Of a stretch of 64,000 nt of DNA, positions 1-11,352 are shown one piece after another. The first letter of the stretch is position 1. Every line of letters starts with the position of its first letter. Position numbers and translations under genes: made by a program. This DNA is from Diogma glabrata (Eukaryota > Arthropoda > Insecta > Diptera > Cylindrotomidae): positions 160,361,209 to 160,425,208 of the forward strand of contig OY856188.1 in NCBI GenBank assembly GCA_963693315.1, in the 5' to 3' direction. The notes beneath the pieces are model-generated. The model was not told the origin of the DNA, made no database searches, and was given only the letters and a program-made list of their open reading frames with translations.

Positions 1-1197
1 CGTCAAGATCGAATCGTAATTCCGAAGACATTACAAAACCAAATACTCACACTGGCACACGAAGGTCATCCTGGTGAAGGTATGATGAAGAGGAGACTAC
101 GGAAAAAAGTTTGGTGGTACAATATAGATAAAGACGCAATTCAATTTGTAAAAACTTGTGAAAGTTGTCAGATAGTAGGTAAACAGAATAATCGTGAACC
201 ACTGTACGTAACTGAATTACCACAACAAAGCTGGAGTCAGCTAAGAGCTGATTTTCTAGGACCATTACCATCGGGAGACAATCTACTAGTTATAATCGAT
301 GAATATAGCAAATACGTAGTTGTTGAGCCGATGAAGACAACAACAAGCGCTAAAACAATTGCAGTATTAAAAACATTGTTCACAAGATTTGGTCTTCCAG
401 AGATTTTAATCACGGACAATGGACCGCAATTTCGAAGTACCGAGTTTAGCGACTACTGTAAAATTAATAATATAATGCTAAAGCATACCATACCGTATTC
501 ATCATCATCAAATGGAATTGTGGAAAGACAAAATCGTTCGCTAGTGAAACGACTCAAAATAGCGCAATTGGAAAAACAAGATTGGAAAGAAACATTAAAT
601 GACTGGCTATCTTTATATGCCAACTCAACGCATCCTTCAACAGGCATAAGTCCAGCCCAAGCAATGTTTAAAAGAGAACTTAGAGATAAAATACCGTCTT
701 TAAGAAAAGAAATTGAAATATACGATGAAGACATAAGAGAGCATAATTTGGAAGATAAATTGAAGAGAAAATTCTACATTGACCAAAAGAGAAAAGCCAT
801 TAGATCAGAAGTAAAAGAGGGTGACGTAGTACTCAGACAAGCTGAGCGACTAGAAAACAAACTTTCTACAAATTACGAGAAAGACAGATACAAAGTTGTT
901 GAAAGAAAGGGTAAAATGGTAAGAATAGAAAACAATGAGGGAAAACAGTTCATTAAAAGATCGGATCAAGTGAAACGATTCAACGAACGAAGTTCTTCAT
1001 TGGATTCTGAGAACAACACTAGATTAGACAATATAGAAGAGTTAAATAACAGTCAGGAAACTGTAGAAGATGTTCAACCAACTAGCCCAACGAAAGACAA
1101 TAGTAACAATGACAGGACAGAAAGAGCAGATAGGCGTTCAAATAGAATGAGAAAAAAACCTAACTTTTTGCAAGATTATATAACATACATTATATAA
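1..1197 (+). CDS. Gypsy-1 Pol, integrase end (5' part outside window)
   Basis: The frame is open from base 1 to the TAA at 1195-1197, so this is the C-terminal part of a longer polyprotein; the Met at 82 is internal. It begins inside the integrase zinc-binding domain (LAHEGHPG, then CESCQ). The DDE core follows: first Asp in LRADFLGPL near 250, second in ITDNGPQF near 415, and Glu in NGIVERQNR near 523, so all three catalytic residues are present. The tail after about 830 is charged and ends in RSNRMRKKPNF. Integrase inserts the cDNA copy into chromosomes. The type is Gypsy (Ty3-like), close to the widespread K02A2.6-like proteins. No frame break is seen in the part visible. Protease, reverse transcriptase and RNase H would lie upstream of the window. 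Confidence 0.88.
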   Translation, partial: RQDRIVIPKTLQNQILTLAHEGHPGEGMMKRRLRKKVWWYNIDKDAIQFVKTCESCQIVGKQNNREPLYVTELPQQSWSQLRADFLGPLPSGDNLLVIIDEYSKYVVVEPMKTTTSAKTIAVLKTLFTRFGLPEILITDNGPQFRSTEFSDYCKINNIMLKHTIPYSSSSNGIVERQNRSLVKRLKIAQLEKQDWKETLNDWLSLYANSTHPSTGISPAQAMFKRELRDKIPSLRKEIEIYDEDIREHNLEDKLKRKFYIDQKRKAIRSEVKEGDVVLRQAERLENKLSTNYEKDRYKVVERKGKMVRIENNEGKQFIKRSDQVKRFNERSSSLDSENNTRLDNIEELNNSQETVEDVQPTSPTKDNSNNDRTERADRRSNRMRKKPNFLQDYITYII

Positions 1198-1477
1198 CAT
1201 GATGAGATTTATTTGTATAAAGAACAATTGTTTTTTACATTGGAAATGAACTGGAACAGCTCTTATTAGTTTATAGAAATTTTAAGTATTGAATGATAAA
1301 TAAGGAAAATAATTAAATATTGTTTAAAGTAATGTGAATAAGAAATAACCTTGTATTGTAATGAAGGAATACTATTTAAATTTTTGTCTGATAAGCTATA
1401 TCATTTGAAATGCAATTGATTTTGTTAATTTGAAATTTAAATTTTGTAAATGTTAAATTTAAAAGAAAAAGGGTAAA
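1198..1477 (+). other. Gypsy-1 3' untranslated stretch with polypurine tract
   Basis: AT-rich non-coding sequence between the pol stop and the proposed LTR. It ends in a purine run, AAAAGAAAAAGGG at 1461-1473, which is the right kind of sequence and position for plus-strand priming just before a 3' LTR. Confidence 0.5.
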
Positions 1478-1709
1478 TGTAATGAATTAAAGAACGCACC
1501 CTGTTCAAATAAGTAGAAGTAGGGTGACAACATGATACATAATAATTAGACAGAACATGTGGACGCGTGGTGCGAATAACACCTAATATATCTAACTTGT
1601 ATGTAATACCATCTATATAATAAAGTGTTTAAATAATCATAATATTTATTGTAGTTGTTATTAAGTGAGTGAACCCACATCATAAATAAGTCAGCACATA
1701 ATAGTAACA
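1478..1709 (+). repeat. Probable 3' LTR of Gypsy-1
   Basis: A stretch that starts TGTAATG directly after a purine tract and ends AGTAACA, giving the usual TG...CA limits and about 232 bases. It contains AATAAAG near 1620, a possible polyadenylation signal. The partner LTR is outside the window, so the ends are inferred from the TG/CA rule and the purine tract only. Finding the same sequence upstream of the element would confirm it. Confidence 0.5.
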
Positions 1710-1720
1710 ATCTACAGTAC

Positions 1721-1885
1721 TGTAATAGGTTTAGCAGCACCTCTGATGATAGGAGATACCGGCTGCACCAATTGTAATAGGTTTAGCGGCACCTTTGATG
1801 ATAGGAGATACCGGCTGCACCAATTGTAATAGGTTTAGCGGCACCTCTGATGATAGGAGATACCGGCTGCACCAATTGTAATAGG
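1721..1885. repeat. 52-bp tandem repeat, three copies plus a partial
   Basis: Three near-identical 52-base units start at 1721, 1773 and 1825, and a fourth breaks off after nine bases. The units differ at one or two positions (AGCAGC/AGCGGC, CCTCTG/CCTTTG). No coding content. It lies just outside the proposed LTR end of Gypsy-1. Confidence 0.9.
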
Positions 1886-2029
1886 TCCGGATGTCGTATA
1901 TGCTTCACCTAGGATCCTATACTATTCTCAAACTAAATTGGAATATTTAATTTCTTACCTTGGCATATGTTGAGATCGCGATGTCACCTCTTCCCTTCAA
2001 CTTTTTTAACCAAAGATAGACTTTAGGAT

Positions 2030-2400
2030 AATTTTCCACACGATTTTTATTTAAGCACAAATTAAATTTGATTTTTTCACAATATAAGGTTTACTTTAAC
2101 ACAATAAAATAGATTTTTCTTTACTATAGAATCGATTTTTTCATAATATAAAATTGATTTTTTCACAATATAAAGTTTACTTTTTCACAATAAAATAGAT
2201 TTTTCTTTAATATAGAATCGATTTTTTCATAACATAAAATTGATTTTTTCACAATGAAATAGATTTTTCTTTAATATAGAATCGATTTTTTCAGAATATA
2301 AAATTGATTTTTTCACAATAAAATAGATTTTTCTTTAATATAAAATAGATTCTTTATAATAATATAATATAATATAATATAAATTTTCCTTTTTTATACA
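2030..2400. repeat. AT-rich irregular minisatellite
   Basis: An irregular tandem array of short units built from GATTTTTTCACAATA and ATAGATTTTTCTTTA variants, ending in a short ATAAT run near 2360-2385. Bases 1886-2029 and 2401-2672 hold no gene that I can see; the latter is the flank into which BEL-1 inserted. Confidence 0.75.
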
Positions 2401-3477
2401 ACTTTTAATTTACACTTGGCACTTGGTTGTATAATTTCGACAACCTAACTACGCGACGACCGGGGTAATTTTAATAATACTGACTGACCTGACTGGGTTC
2501 GGGGCCCAAAGGGTTTGTACCCCCGAAAGCTAAGTCTTTTTACGTTATCACGTTCGCGGGTTAAATTCAACTGTCGTACTATTTAATTTTTGAATAAGTT
2601 TTATAATGAAAGCTAAGTTTTATTAACCAATCAAAACTTAGGATTTGATTAATTTTATTTTCTGTTAAAAATGTAATTGTCAACACCAGGACCATGGTTC
2701 TGCTATGTTCACCAAGAACCTGATCCAATGTTGATTTCCAGTTATATTTTGAGTCAGGCTGTAAATAAACACTAAACATAATAAACGTTTAATTATATGT
2801 GAGGAATACTTATCGTCTTAAAATATTTTAATGACTGTCAATCTAAGTTGATACAGGAATCAATCAAATAACAGGTTTATTCCAGTACATTTAGTTATCT
2901 GTAATTGAATTAACTCAAATCATTTAGTAATTATAATGTCAAAATAATTTGTACCTAAATAGTTTAACTTACCAGTTAATATCGTTGATTTGTTTATCTG
3001 TTAAAAATCTGTTTGTAAACAGGCTGGTATTACAATGTATCGTGCGTTCATCCAATTATAAGTATGATTTAATTCTAATGGATGGCGCATAAATCAATTA
3101 AAAAGTCAAAATGTATTTAATTTTAAGACTAAACCTAAACGTATAAAAAATTATTATTTTTTTTTCAATCGAGACGATTCGAATCATTAACTTCTTCGGG
3201 TTTGCATTCATGCAAAGTAAAATTATAGTTTAAATATTTTAAAATGTTATCTTAAATTTAAATTTTGTAGTGTTAAGTGAGTTTTTCACAAATTTATATG
3301 TATTTTCGAATTTCGTTATACCAATGAGTATTAAAGTAAAGTTGTAATAAATTAAAAATTTTCGTGAGTTTTGTTATATGCAGTGTGGGTGATGCCGTCA
3401 TTTTGTTTTCAAGGTTTGTCGGCTAGTTTTGATGGCTATTAAATTGTTTTCTGTTGCAGGCAATACATCTTGCACAA

Positions 3478-5400
3478 ATATTTCAATTATTCAGCTGACT
3501 TCAACGAGAATATGCATTACTTCGATTGATCTTCATAAGGTTGACTTCATCGAAATTGTTATAACCAGTTAGCCGTTATTAACACTGAAATATATAAGCA
3601 TATTGATTATTCAGCTGACGTCATCAAGAATATATAGTATTTCGATTCATCTTCGTAATTATCATTTTGAAAACAACTGAATTCTTCGTTAATAGCACAG
3701 TTGTATACTTCGTTTCTGTGATTTTATAAATAAGGTTGACTTCATCGAAATTATTATAATCAGTCACCGTTATTAATACTGAAATTTATAAGCATATTAA
3801 TTATTCAGCTGACGTCATCAATAATATGCAGTACTTCGATTAATCTTCGTAATTATCATTTTGAAAACAACTGAATTCTTCGTTAATAGCACAGTTGTAT
3901 ACTTCGTTTCTGTGATTTTATAAATAAGGTTGACTTCATCGAAATTATTATCAGTCACCGTTATTAATACTGAAATTTATATCGTAATTATCATTTTGAA
4001 AACAACTGAATTCTTCGTTAATAGCACAGTTGTATACTTCGTTTCTGTGATTTTATAAATAAGGTTGACTTCATCGAAATTATTATAATCAGTCACCGTT
4101 ATTAATACTGAAATTTATAAGCATATTAATTATTCAGCTGACGTCATCAATAATATGCAGTACTTCGATTAATTATCGTAATTATCATTTTGAAAACAAC
4201 TGAATTCTTCGTTAATAGCACAGTTGTATACTTCGTTTCTGTGATGTTATAAATAAGGTTGACTTCATCGAAATTATTATAATCAGTCACCGTTATTAAT
4301 ACTGAAATTTATAAGCATATTAATTATTCAGCTGACGTCATCAATAATATGCAGTACTTCGATTAATCTTCGTAATTATCATTTTGAAAACAACTGAATT
4401 TTTCGTTAATAATACAGTTGTATACTTCGTTTCTGCGATTTTATAAATAAGGTTGACTTCATCGAAATTGTTATAATCAGTCACCGTTATTAATACTGAA
4501 ATTTATAAGCATATTAATTATTCAGCTGACGTCATCAAGAATGTGCAGTACTTCGATTAATCTTCGTAATTATCATTTTGAAAACAACTGAATTCTTCGT
4601 TAATAGCACAGTTGTATACTTCGTTTCTGTGATTTTATAAATAAGGTTGACTTCATCGAAATTATTATAATCAGTCACCGTTATTAATACTGAAATTTAT
4701 AAGCATATTAACTATTCAGCTGATGTCATCAAGAATATGCAGTAATTACTTGAAAACAACTGAATTCTTCGTTAATAGTACAGTTGTATACTTCAGTTCT
4801 GTGATTTTATAAATAAAGTTGACTTCATCGAAACTATTATAAGCAGTCAACCGTTATCAATATTGAAATTTATAAGCATATTAATTATTCAGCTGACGCC
4901 ATCGAGAGAATGCAGTACTTCGATTGATCTTCGTATTTATCATTTTTTAAAAGCAACTGAATTCGTCGCTAATATTGCAGTTGCGTACTTTGGTTCTATC
5001 ATATTTACAAATAAATTTGAAGTCATCAAGATTGTTATAATCAGTCAGTCATTATCAGTCCTAAAATTCATAAGCATATTATTGTACAGCTGACTTCATC
5101 GAGAATATGCAGTGCTTCGATTTATCTTCATAAAGTTGACGTCATCGAAATTATTATAAGCAGTCAACCGTTATCAATATTGAAATTTATAATATACAAC
5201 ACTTCGATTGATCTTCGTATTAACCAACCACATTTTCAAGAACATTGCAATTGTTATTTCGTATACGTGATTTCTTCCATCAAACTGACTTCATCAAAAC
5301 CATCACCACAGTTAACCACTATAAACATTGTAGTTTACAAGAGTTTTATTGTTCAGCTGACGTCATCCAATATATAATACTTTCGATTGAGCTTCGTATC
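3478..5400 (+). promoter_or_regulatory. LTR tandem array with CRE octamers (5' copy)
   Basis: About nine units of roughly 195 bases, some shortened or diverged. Perfect TGACGTCA octamers start at 3616, 3810, 4139, 4333, 4527, 5137 and 5358; other units carry one-base variants such as TGACTTCA, TGATGTCA and TGACGCCA. In most units the octamer overlaps CAGCTG, giving CAGCTGACGTCA. TGACGTCA is the consensus cAMP-response element bound by CREB/ATF bZIP dimers, and CAGCTG is an E-box. That it works as an LTR enhancer is inference from motif, copy number and position. Confidence 0.7.
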
Positions 5401-7051
5401 TATTAACAGATAATTTGAAAATAACCAGCTGGATTCCATATCATTGCAGCATTCATCACTGGTTGAATTTTATCTGAATTTTAAAGGGATTTTAACCAGG
5501 TTCGTTACGAATAGGGATTGCAAATTTTAAGGATAAAATCAATACCGGGATTCCGAGATTGATTAATCTAAAACCGGAATCCCGGTATTAATACCGGGAT
5601 TTAAAAAAAAATAAAAATTTCAATAAAATAATTTTTTTTGTACTTTAATCGTACATTGTGCTGCAACGACGTAGAGCTAAAGATTTTGGAGCGTTTCGAT
5701 TTGCACCCACATTAAGTCCAAAATAGCTTACGTCCGTGCGTCATATACTATTTTTTATTTGCCACAAGCAAACCATTTAAAAAAATTGTTTTTCGGCAAA
5801 CGGCTGTAAAGTTTAACTTTACTGCGGCTAGGAAGTTAGTTAAAGTCTTACTTTTTTACTTATAATCAAAGCGGCTGCAAAAGTAACGCCATTTTTATTT
5901 TATATTACGACGGCAGTAAAGTAGCATATGTTATTTGTTATTTTTTCAAACAAATTGTATAACCATGACAACAAAAAATAAGAAATTGATTCTGATTGGA
6001 TTATAAAATTTTGAATTATTGTATGAAACTATGACATCAAAACATAGCAAATAGTTTAATTGGATAAAGAAATTTTGAATTTGAGCTAGCTCTGATAAAA
6101 AATTTTATTCATACAAATTTAAATGTTTTTACTTTTTGAACGTAATTATGACGGTACTAAATCATATTTATAAATTTTTGTTTATTATAATTTTATATTT
6201 ATAAAAAATTTGAACGTTTGCCGAAAAGATAGTGTAAATAACCTACGGTCGGCCGTCGAACTATAAACAACACGAAAAGTAGCACTTTTACTCCTAATTA
6301 AATAATGTACTATTTATTCTAAAGCATTATAAATTTGCATAAAATTTGAAATAAAAATATGTTGAACAAGTAACCTTTGACAAAATATTTGTTATTTTTT
6401 CAAAATAATTGTATAACTATAATAATAATTGTATAAATGTATAATTGTATAATTGACAACAAATAATAACAATAATTTTAAATGGTTTCTGAAATTTTGA
6501 ATTTAAAGGTTGCTTTGATAAAAATTTCTAGTTTTTATAGAATTTAAACAAATACAAATGTTTTTTTTTACTTTTTTGGACGTAACTATGACAACAAAAC
6601 ATATGCTTAAAAAGTGACATTTTACGGCCGCAAATCACAGTAATAAAGCACCACTTTAATATGTAGGCGAATAAAAAATATATTTAAATAAAATAATTCA
6701 GTCTTTGTAAATCAACAATGGAACATGTTATAGTTAACAATTAAATTGCAGTTATATCAACATAAAAATTTCACTAAAATAATTGTTTCTATATTTTAAA
6801 ATATATTTAAATAATAATAATAATTCAGTCTTGGAAATTGCAAATTGGAAATAATCGAAAAAGAAAATTTAAATAATAAAATTGCAAATTGCAATCACAA
6901 TTCACATTAAAAAATAGAAAATGATTTAAGACTTTGATCTTTATTGGCAGCTTTATTCTTTATGATAACAATTTCCACGAACCGAATCAAAATAAAAATA
7001 TCCTGTATATCCTATATGAAATGATGTTTCACTTTAAGGATTTTTTAATAT

Positions 7052-7728
7052 TGCAACGACTCTTCGTTGGTTCTTTTAGATTATTGAGCAAATACGACAG
7101 TAAAAAGACAGATCTTTAGTTAACAAAATCTCAAACTTTATTTATCAACCAGTTACAGCAACTTCCGATTTTAATTGCAATAAATTCCAGGGTCTCCAGA
7201 AATGCACGATGAACTTCACTGCTTTTCCACAATTTGAATCAATAATTCTCGGAATCGTAAAATCTGTATTTACTATTCCACTAAGTTCAAATTCTTTTAC
7301 TATTAGTACCCAGGCTCAAGTACCACCGATTATTCCTTATACTTGCGAATATTTGTAAAACACTTTTAATTGCAAAGTTAAAACTGTCTATCTGATATTT
7401 TTGTTTGCTTATTTATATCGAAAAATAAATAAATCGAAACTTCTATAATCCACTAGAAATCAATACTACGTAGTCTGTACATCTTGAAGAGGCCACACCT
7501 GTTTTCATTCATACTTGCATTTGTATTAGCGAACTCAAATTTAATTTATGCAAAATGTATTAGGTAACTCCTTTTAATTCATTAATGTAAACATTTGTAT
7601 AACCAATTTAATTTACATTAATTTATGCAATGCAATTTGCAATACAAGTAAAAGATTGAAAAAGGAGCTAACTTTTAATTCATGAATGAGTAAATAAAAT
7701 TAACCCATTCTGGACGAAGTTTATTACA
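7052..7728 (-). repeat. 3' LTR of Gypsy-A1
   Basis: 677 bases, matched by 10676-11352 and by 43466-44095. The TG...CA limits are intact on the minus strand, apart from a TGCAACG/TGTAACG difference at the outer end. Confidence 0.92.
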
Positions 7729-7739
7729 TTGCCCTCCAT

Positions 7740-10724
7740 TTAGTTTTGTTCGTCCCGAACAATATCAGATATCGCATTGGTGCTGTTACCTTGATACGGT
7801 GCCAACCTTTGCAGATGTATCACTTTCATCTTGGTACGGGGTCCCTTTTGTATGCGGTAGATGACATCATTAATTCGTTTGATTATTTTATATGGGCCTT
7901 CCCAATCTGGCTGCAGCTTGGGTGATCTTCCCTTAGTTCTTCTGGGGTTGTATAGCCATACCAATTCTCCTTCTTGAAAACCGCCACTATTTGCATTTAT
8001 GTCGTACCTGGTTTTCATTTTGTCACTGGCAATCTTAATGTGGTCTCGAACCTGCTGATGGGTTTTATTCATGTTCTCCCTTAGTTGTCCCACATAATCT
8101 GTTTTCGTGGATACCAGACCTCCAGGGATGCCAAACTCGATGTCACTAAGAAGATGTAGTTCTCTTCCGAACATGATATTCACTGGCGTTTCACTTGTCG
8201 TATCGTGCACTGCGCTACGATAGGCCATCAAGAATAACGGAAGATCCTTGTCCCAATTTCTTTGGTTGGCTTCTACTACCTTTGACAAATGTTCTTCCAT
8301 GGTTCGGTTGAATCGTTCTACCATGCCATCTGACTGCGGGTTCATAGGTGTAGTTCGTGTTTTTCTAATGCCGAGTGTTCTGCACAGCTCTTCCATCAGT
8401 TGAGATTCGAAATTCCTTCCCTGGTCGGTATGCAACTCGAGCGGTGTTCCATATCTGCAAACCCATTCATTGACTAATGTTTCCGCGACCGTAACTGCTT
8501 CCTGGTTCGGTATTGCATAAGCTTCCGGCCATTTTGTAAAGTAATCAATGACCACCATCGTGTATTTGTTACCTTTTGTCGTTTCCGGAAATGGCCCCGC
8601 GATGTCTATAGCAATTCTCTCCATTGGGGCACCCACATTGTACTGTTGCATCTCTCCTCGAGTTCTAGTTTTTGGTCCTTTGCTCGCTGCACAAGTATCG
8701 CATCGTCGACACCATTGCTCCACGTCTGTTCGATACCTTACCCAATAAAACCTCTCCCTTACTTTGGCTAGGGTTTTATTGACTCCCAGGTGTCCTCCAG
8801 AAATACTTCCATGCAGCTTTCCCAGTTCCTCTTCCACTCGACTTGATGGCAACACCAGTTGTTCTAACACTTTCTTTCCATCAGCAGACTCCCATTTTCT
8901 TTTTAGTATCCCGTTGTCCATAATTAGTGAGTCCCATTGCGCCCAGTAGCATTTCACCTCCGTACTTAAAGGTGCTACCTCTTTCCACTCCGGTCGCCTT
9001 CCCTCAGTTTTCCATTTCAATATTGGAGCCATAGCTGGATCCTTTAACTGCTCTCTTTTCATTGCCTCGGTACACCAATCGTCAGGAGTTTGGAACTTAA
9101 TTTGATTCACTTTCATTGCCTCCTTTCTCTCAGTCCTGCTACATGACTTGCGCTCCTCAATACAGGGTCTTCTTGGAAGATCATCAGCGTTACAATGTAT
9201 CCTTCCCTTACGGTGTACAACGCGGCAATCTCCTTCCTTTTTGACATCCCCTTGCTTGTTTGAGAGGTTCATCATCTGGACTGGAACTACTCCTTCTTTT
9301 GCTGCTACTAGTGTTTTGCATTCCTGTCTAATGTGCCCTAACTGTCCACAATTCCAGCATCTTACTCTGCTGGATCTTCTTCGTTGATTTTGTTCAGGCT
9401 TATCTTCCAAACTTTTGACACGCATGATCACTTCCTCAAGCGCTGCTTTTAGTGGCGCTTCAGCAACCTCCATCTTACGTACTCTACCTGAGTCATACGC
9501 TCTTTTTCCAGCTTCCATTTGCAGGGCCAATGCTAAGACTTCCGCAGGTAATTTCTTCCCGCTTAGATACAGCTGATTTCTCATTTGCACATCTCGAAGA
9601 GCATTGATAAATGTATCAGCTGCCAGTTCGTCTCGGTGTTCAGCGTTATAGTTCGGATATGACAGATTAACCAGTCTCACAATGTCAGCCTCTAATTCTT
9701 GCAAAGTTTCGCTGACTCCCTGTTTTCGTGTTTTGAGCTGCATGCGATGGAGAGCTTGCATATGACTTTCCCCATATCTTACTTCTAAGGCCTCCATTAT
9801 CTTGCTGTAATCACGCTCTGTCGCTGATAGTGTCTGCAAAATTTCAGCAGCAGGTCCCTTCAATGCCAATATAAGCGCATTTGCTTTTTGCTGGTGATCA
9901 ACCCCAGTTGTTGCTATCTCAAATTGCATCTTAAATATCTGATACGATGTAGATCCATCAAATGCGGGTGTTTTCACTCTAGCTGGGGCTGAAGTAGTTG
10001 ATGGATTGATCATGTTACCGGACTTCCCTTGTGCTATTTCTTGACGTAATTCACTTGAAAGTTTGCGTAATTTCTCTTCATGTTCTTGGGTAACTTTCCG
10101 CAGCTCCTTTTCCATATTGTTGATTTTAACCTCCGCACTGGATATACGTGACTCGATTACTTCACGTAGACTTTTTTGCTTTGCCATCATATCAGCAAAT
10201 TGTTGTTGTTGAATGTTTCCTTGTTTGGCCGCCAATTGCTCTTGTTTGGCCATCATATCAGCAAGTTGTTGTTGTTGCTCTATTTTTTGTTCTGCTGCCA
10301 GAACTTTTTGTTCTGCTGCCTGTTTCTCTTGTCGAGCCATCAGATCAGCAAGTTGTTGTTGTTGGTTGTTTCCTTGTTTGGCCATCATATCAGCAAATTG
10401 TTGTTGCTGCTGTGCCATCATTTCTTTCATCAACACCATCATCGGATCAATTGCTGGGGCATTCTGAACCGGAGCTTCCTCCGGCTCTATTTCTATGACC
10501 TCTGTGTTTTGGCCTGCTTCTTCTAAAACTTTACGCAGCCGGAATGCAAGTTCTGCCTTCGTTCCATGGATTGGAGCATTCCTCTTCCTCAACTCGTCCT
10601 TCAGCTGTGTCTGGCTGAGATCACTAATATTTACTGTCCTGACCATTGTTTCAATAATCCCACTTCTGACACCACTGTAACGACTCTTCGTTGGTTCTTT
10701 TAGATTATTGAGCAAATACGACAA
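7740..10724 (-). CDS. Gypsy-A1 Gag-integrase fusion polyprotein lacking PR, RT and RNase H
   Basis: A 994-residue ORF. The true start is probably Met27 (codon at 10646-10644), because residues 1-16 lie in the LTR and the next ones over the primer-binding site. Residues about 33-67 form a SAP-like helix-turn-helix (LKDELRKRNAPIHGTKAEL), a fold usually linked to DNA binding. Residues 104-185 are Gln-rich repeats of the type QQQFADMMAKQ, followed by a probable coiled coil to about 232. The Gag core follows, then a CCHC knuckle C456-x2-C459-x4-H464-x4-C469. Straight after it come short pieces from the protease/RT region (TLVAAKEGVVPVQ) and the RNase H end (GRIH, then a variant of the NADALSRRP motif). 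The rest is integrase with its zinc domain, all DDE residues (IDIAG, TDQGRNF, VERFNR) and the C-terminal region. Comparison with Gypsy-A2 shows that protease, RT and most RNase H are deleted in frame. It could supply Gag and integrase but not make cDNA. Confidence 0.88.
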   Translation of the reverse strand: MSYLLNNLKEPTKSRYSGVRSGIIETMVRTVNISDLSQTQLKDELRKRNAPIHGTKAELAFRLRKVLEEAGQNTEVIEIEPEEAPVQNAPAIDPMMVLMKEMMAQQQQQFADMMAKQGNNQQQQLADLMARQEKQAAEQKVLAAEQKIEQQQQLADMMAKQEQLAAKQGNIQQQQFADMMAKQKSLREVIESRISSAEVKINNMEKELRKVTQEHEEKLRKLSSELRQEIAQGKSGNMINPSTTSAPARVKTPAFDGSTSYQIFKMQFEIATTGVDHQQKANALILALKGPAAEILQTLSATERDYSKIMEALEVRYGESHMQALHRMQLKTRKQGVSETLQELEADIVRLVNLSYPNYNAEHRDELAADTFINALRDVQMRNQLYLSGKKLPAEVLALALQMEAGKRAYDSGRVRKMEVAEAPLKAALEEVIMRVKSLEDKPEQNQRRRSSRVRCWNCGQLGHIRQECKTLVAAKEGVVPVQMMNLSNKQGDVKKEGDCRVVHRKGRIHCNADDLPRRPCIEERKSCSRTERKEAMKVNQIKFQTPDDWCTEAMKREQLKDPAMAPILKWKTEGRRPEWKEVAPLSTEVKCYWAQWDSLIMDNGILKRKWESADGKKVLEQLVLPSSRVEEELGKLHGSISGGHLGVNKTLAKVRERFYWVRYRTDVEQWCRRCDTCAASKGPKTRTRGEMQQYNVGAPMERIAIDIAGPFPETTKGNKYTMVVIDYFTKWPEAYAIPNQEAVTVAETLVNEWVCRYGTPLELHTDQGRNFESQLMEELCRTLGIRKTRTTPMNPQSDGMVERFNRTMEEHLSKVVEANQRNWDKDLPLFLMAYRSAVHDTTSETPVNIMFGRELHLLSDIEFGIPGGLVSTKTDYVGQLRENMNKTHQQVRDHIKIASDKMKTRYDINANSGGFQEGELVWLYNPRRTKGRSPKLQPDWEGPYKIIKRINDVIYRIQKGPRTKMKVIHLQRLAPYQGNSTNAISDIVRDEQN
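10658..10675 (-). other. Primer-binding site of Gypsy-A1, tRNA-Leu type
   Basis: On the minus strand TGGTGTCAGAAGTGGG follows the 5' LTR after one base. This fits the 3' end of metazoan tRNA-Leu (complement ...CCTGACACCA) with one mismatch. It marks the start of the internal region and agrees with Gag starting at 10646. Confidence 0.65.
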
Positions 10725-11352
10725 TTAAAAGACAGATCTTTAGTTAACAAAATCTCAAACTTTATTTATCAACCAGTTACAGCAACTTCCGATTTTAATT
10801 GCAATAAATTCCAGGGTCTCCAGAAATGCACGATGAACTTCACTGCTTTTCCACAATTTGAATCAATAATTCTCGGAATCGTAAAATCTGTATTTACTAT
10901 TCCACTAAGTTCAAATTCTTTTACTATTAGTACCCAGGCTCAAGTACCACCGATTATTCCTTATACTTTCGAATATTTGTAAAACACTTTTAATTGCAAA
11001 GTTAAAACTGTCTATCTGATATTTTTGTTTGCTTATTTATATCGAAAAATAAATAAATCGAAACTTCTATAATCCACTAGAAATCAATACTACGTAGTCT
11101 GTACATCTTGAAGAGGCCACACCTGTTTTCATTCATACTTGCATTTGTATTAGCGAACTCAAATTTAATTTATGCAAAATGTATTAGGTAACTCCTTTTA
11201 ATTCATTAATGTAAACATTTGTATAACAAATTTAATTTACATTAATTTATGCAATACAATTTGCAATACAAGTAAAAGATTGAAAAAGGAGTTAACTTTT
11301 AATTCATGAATGAGTAAATAAAATTAACCCATTCTGGACGAAGTTTATTATG
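10676..11352 (-). repeat. 5' LTR of Gypsy-A1
   Basis: Direct repeat of 7052-7728. The outer end, TTATTATG at about 11345-11352, departs from the expected TTATTACA. Confidence 0.9.

Larger units (their letters stand above)
7052..11352 (-). mobile_element. Gypsy-A1: Gypsy LTR element, internal deletion derivative
   Basis: Two direct repeats, 7052-7728 and 10676-about 11352, flank one long minus-strand ORF. On the minus strand each LTR starts TGTAATAAACTTCG and ends GTCGTTACA. A purine tract (AAATGGAGGGCAA) abuts the 3' LTR at 7729-7741. A primer-binding site follows the 5' LTR at 10675-10658. By eye the two LTRs differ at only about seven to nine of some 675 positions, suggesting recent insertion. 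The outer end of the 5' LTR reads TTATTATG instead of TTATTACA, and I could not define a clean target duplication. The same family occurs as Gypsy-A2 at 43466. Confidence 0.9.

Noticed and set aside
4863..5377. Small plus-strand ORFs in the BEL-1 LTR, also present at 29026-29540
   Set aside because: They repeat only because the LTR is duplicated; the translation drifts with the tandem units and has no motif.
3478..5400. CRISPR-like array, because of regular repeats
   Set aside because: Unit length about 195 bases with no unique spacers, inside a eukaryotic LTR; it is a tandem repeat.
10148..10526. Plus-strand Cys/Leu-rich ORFs of 84-116 codons
   Set aside because: They lie antisense to the CAA-rich Gln repeat of the Gypsy-A1 Gag and have no independent support.
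7052..11352. A clean target duplication for Gypsy-A1
   Set aside because: Left flank ends AATAT and right flank begins TATAG, and the last two LTR bases are changed; no convincing match.
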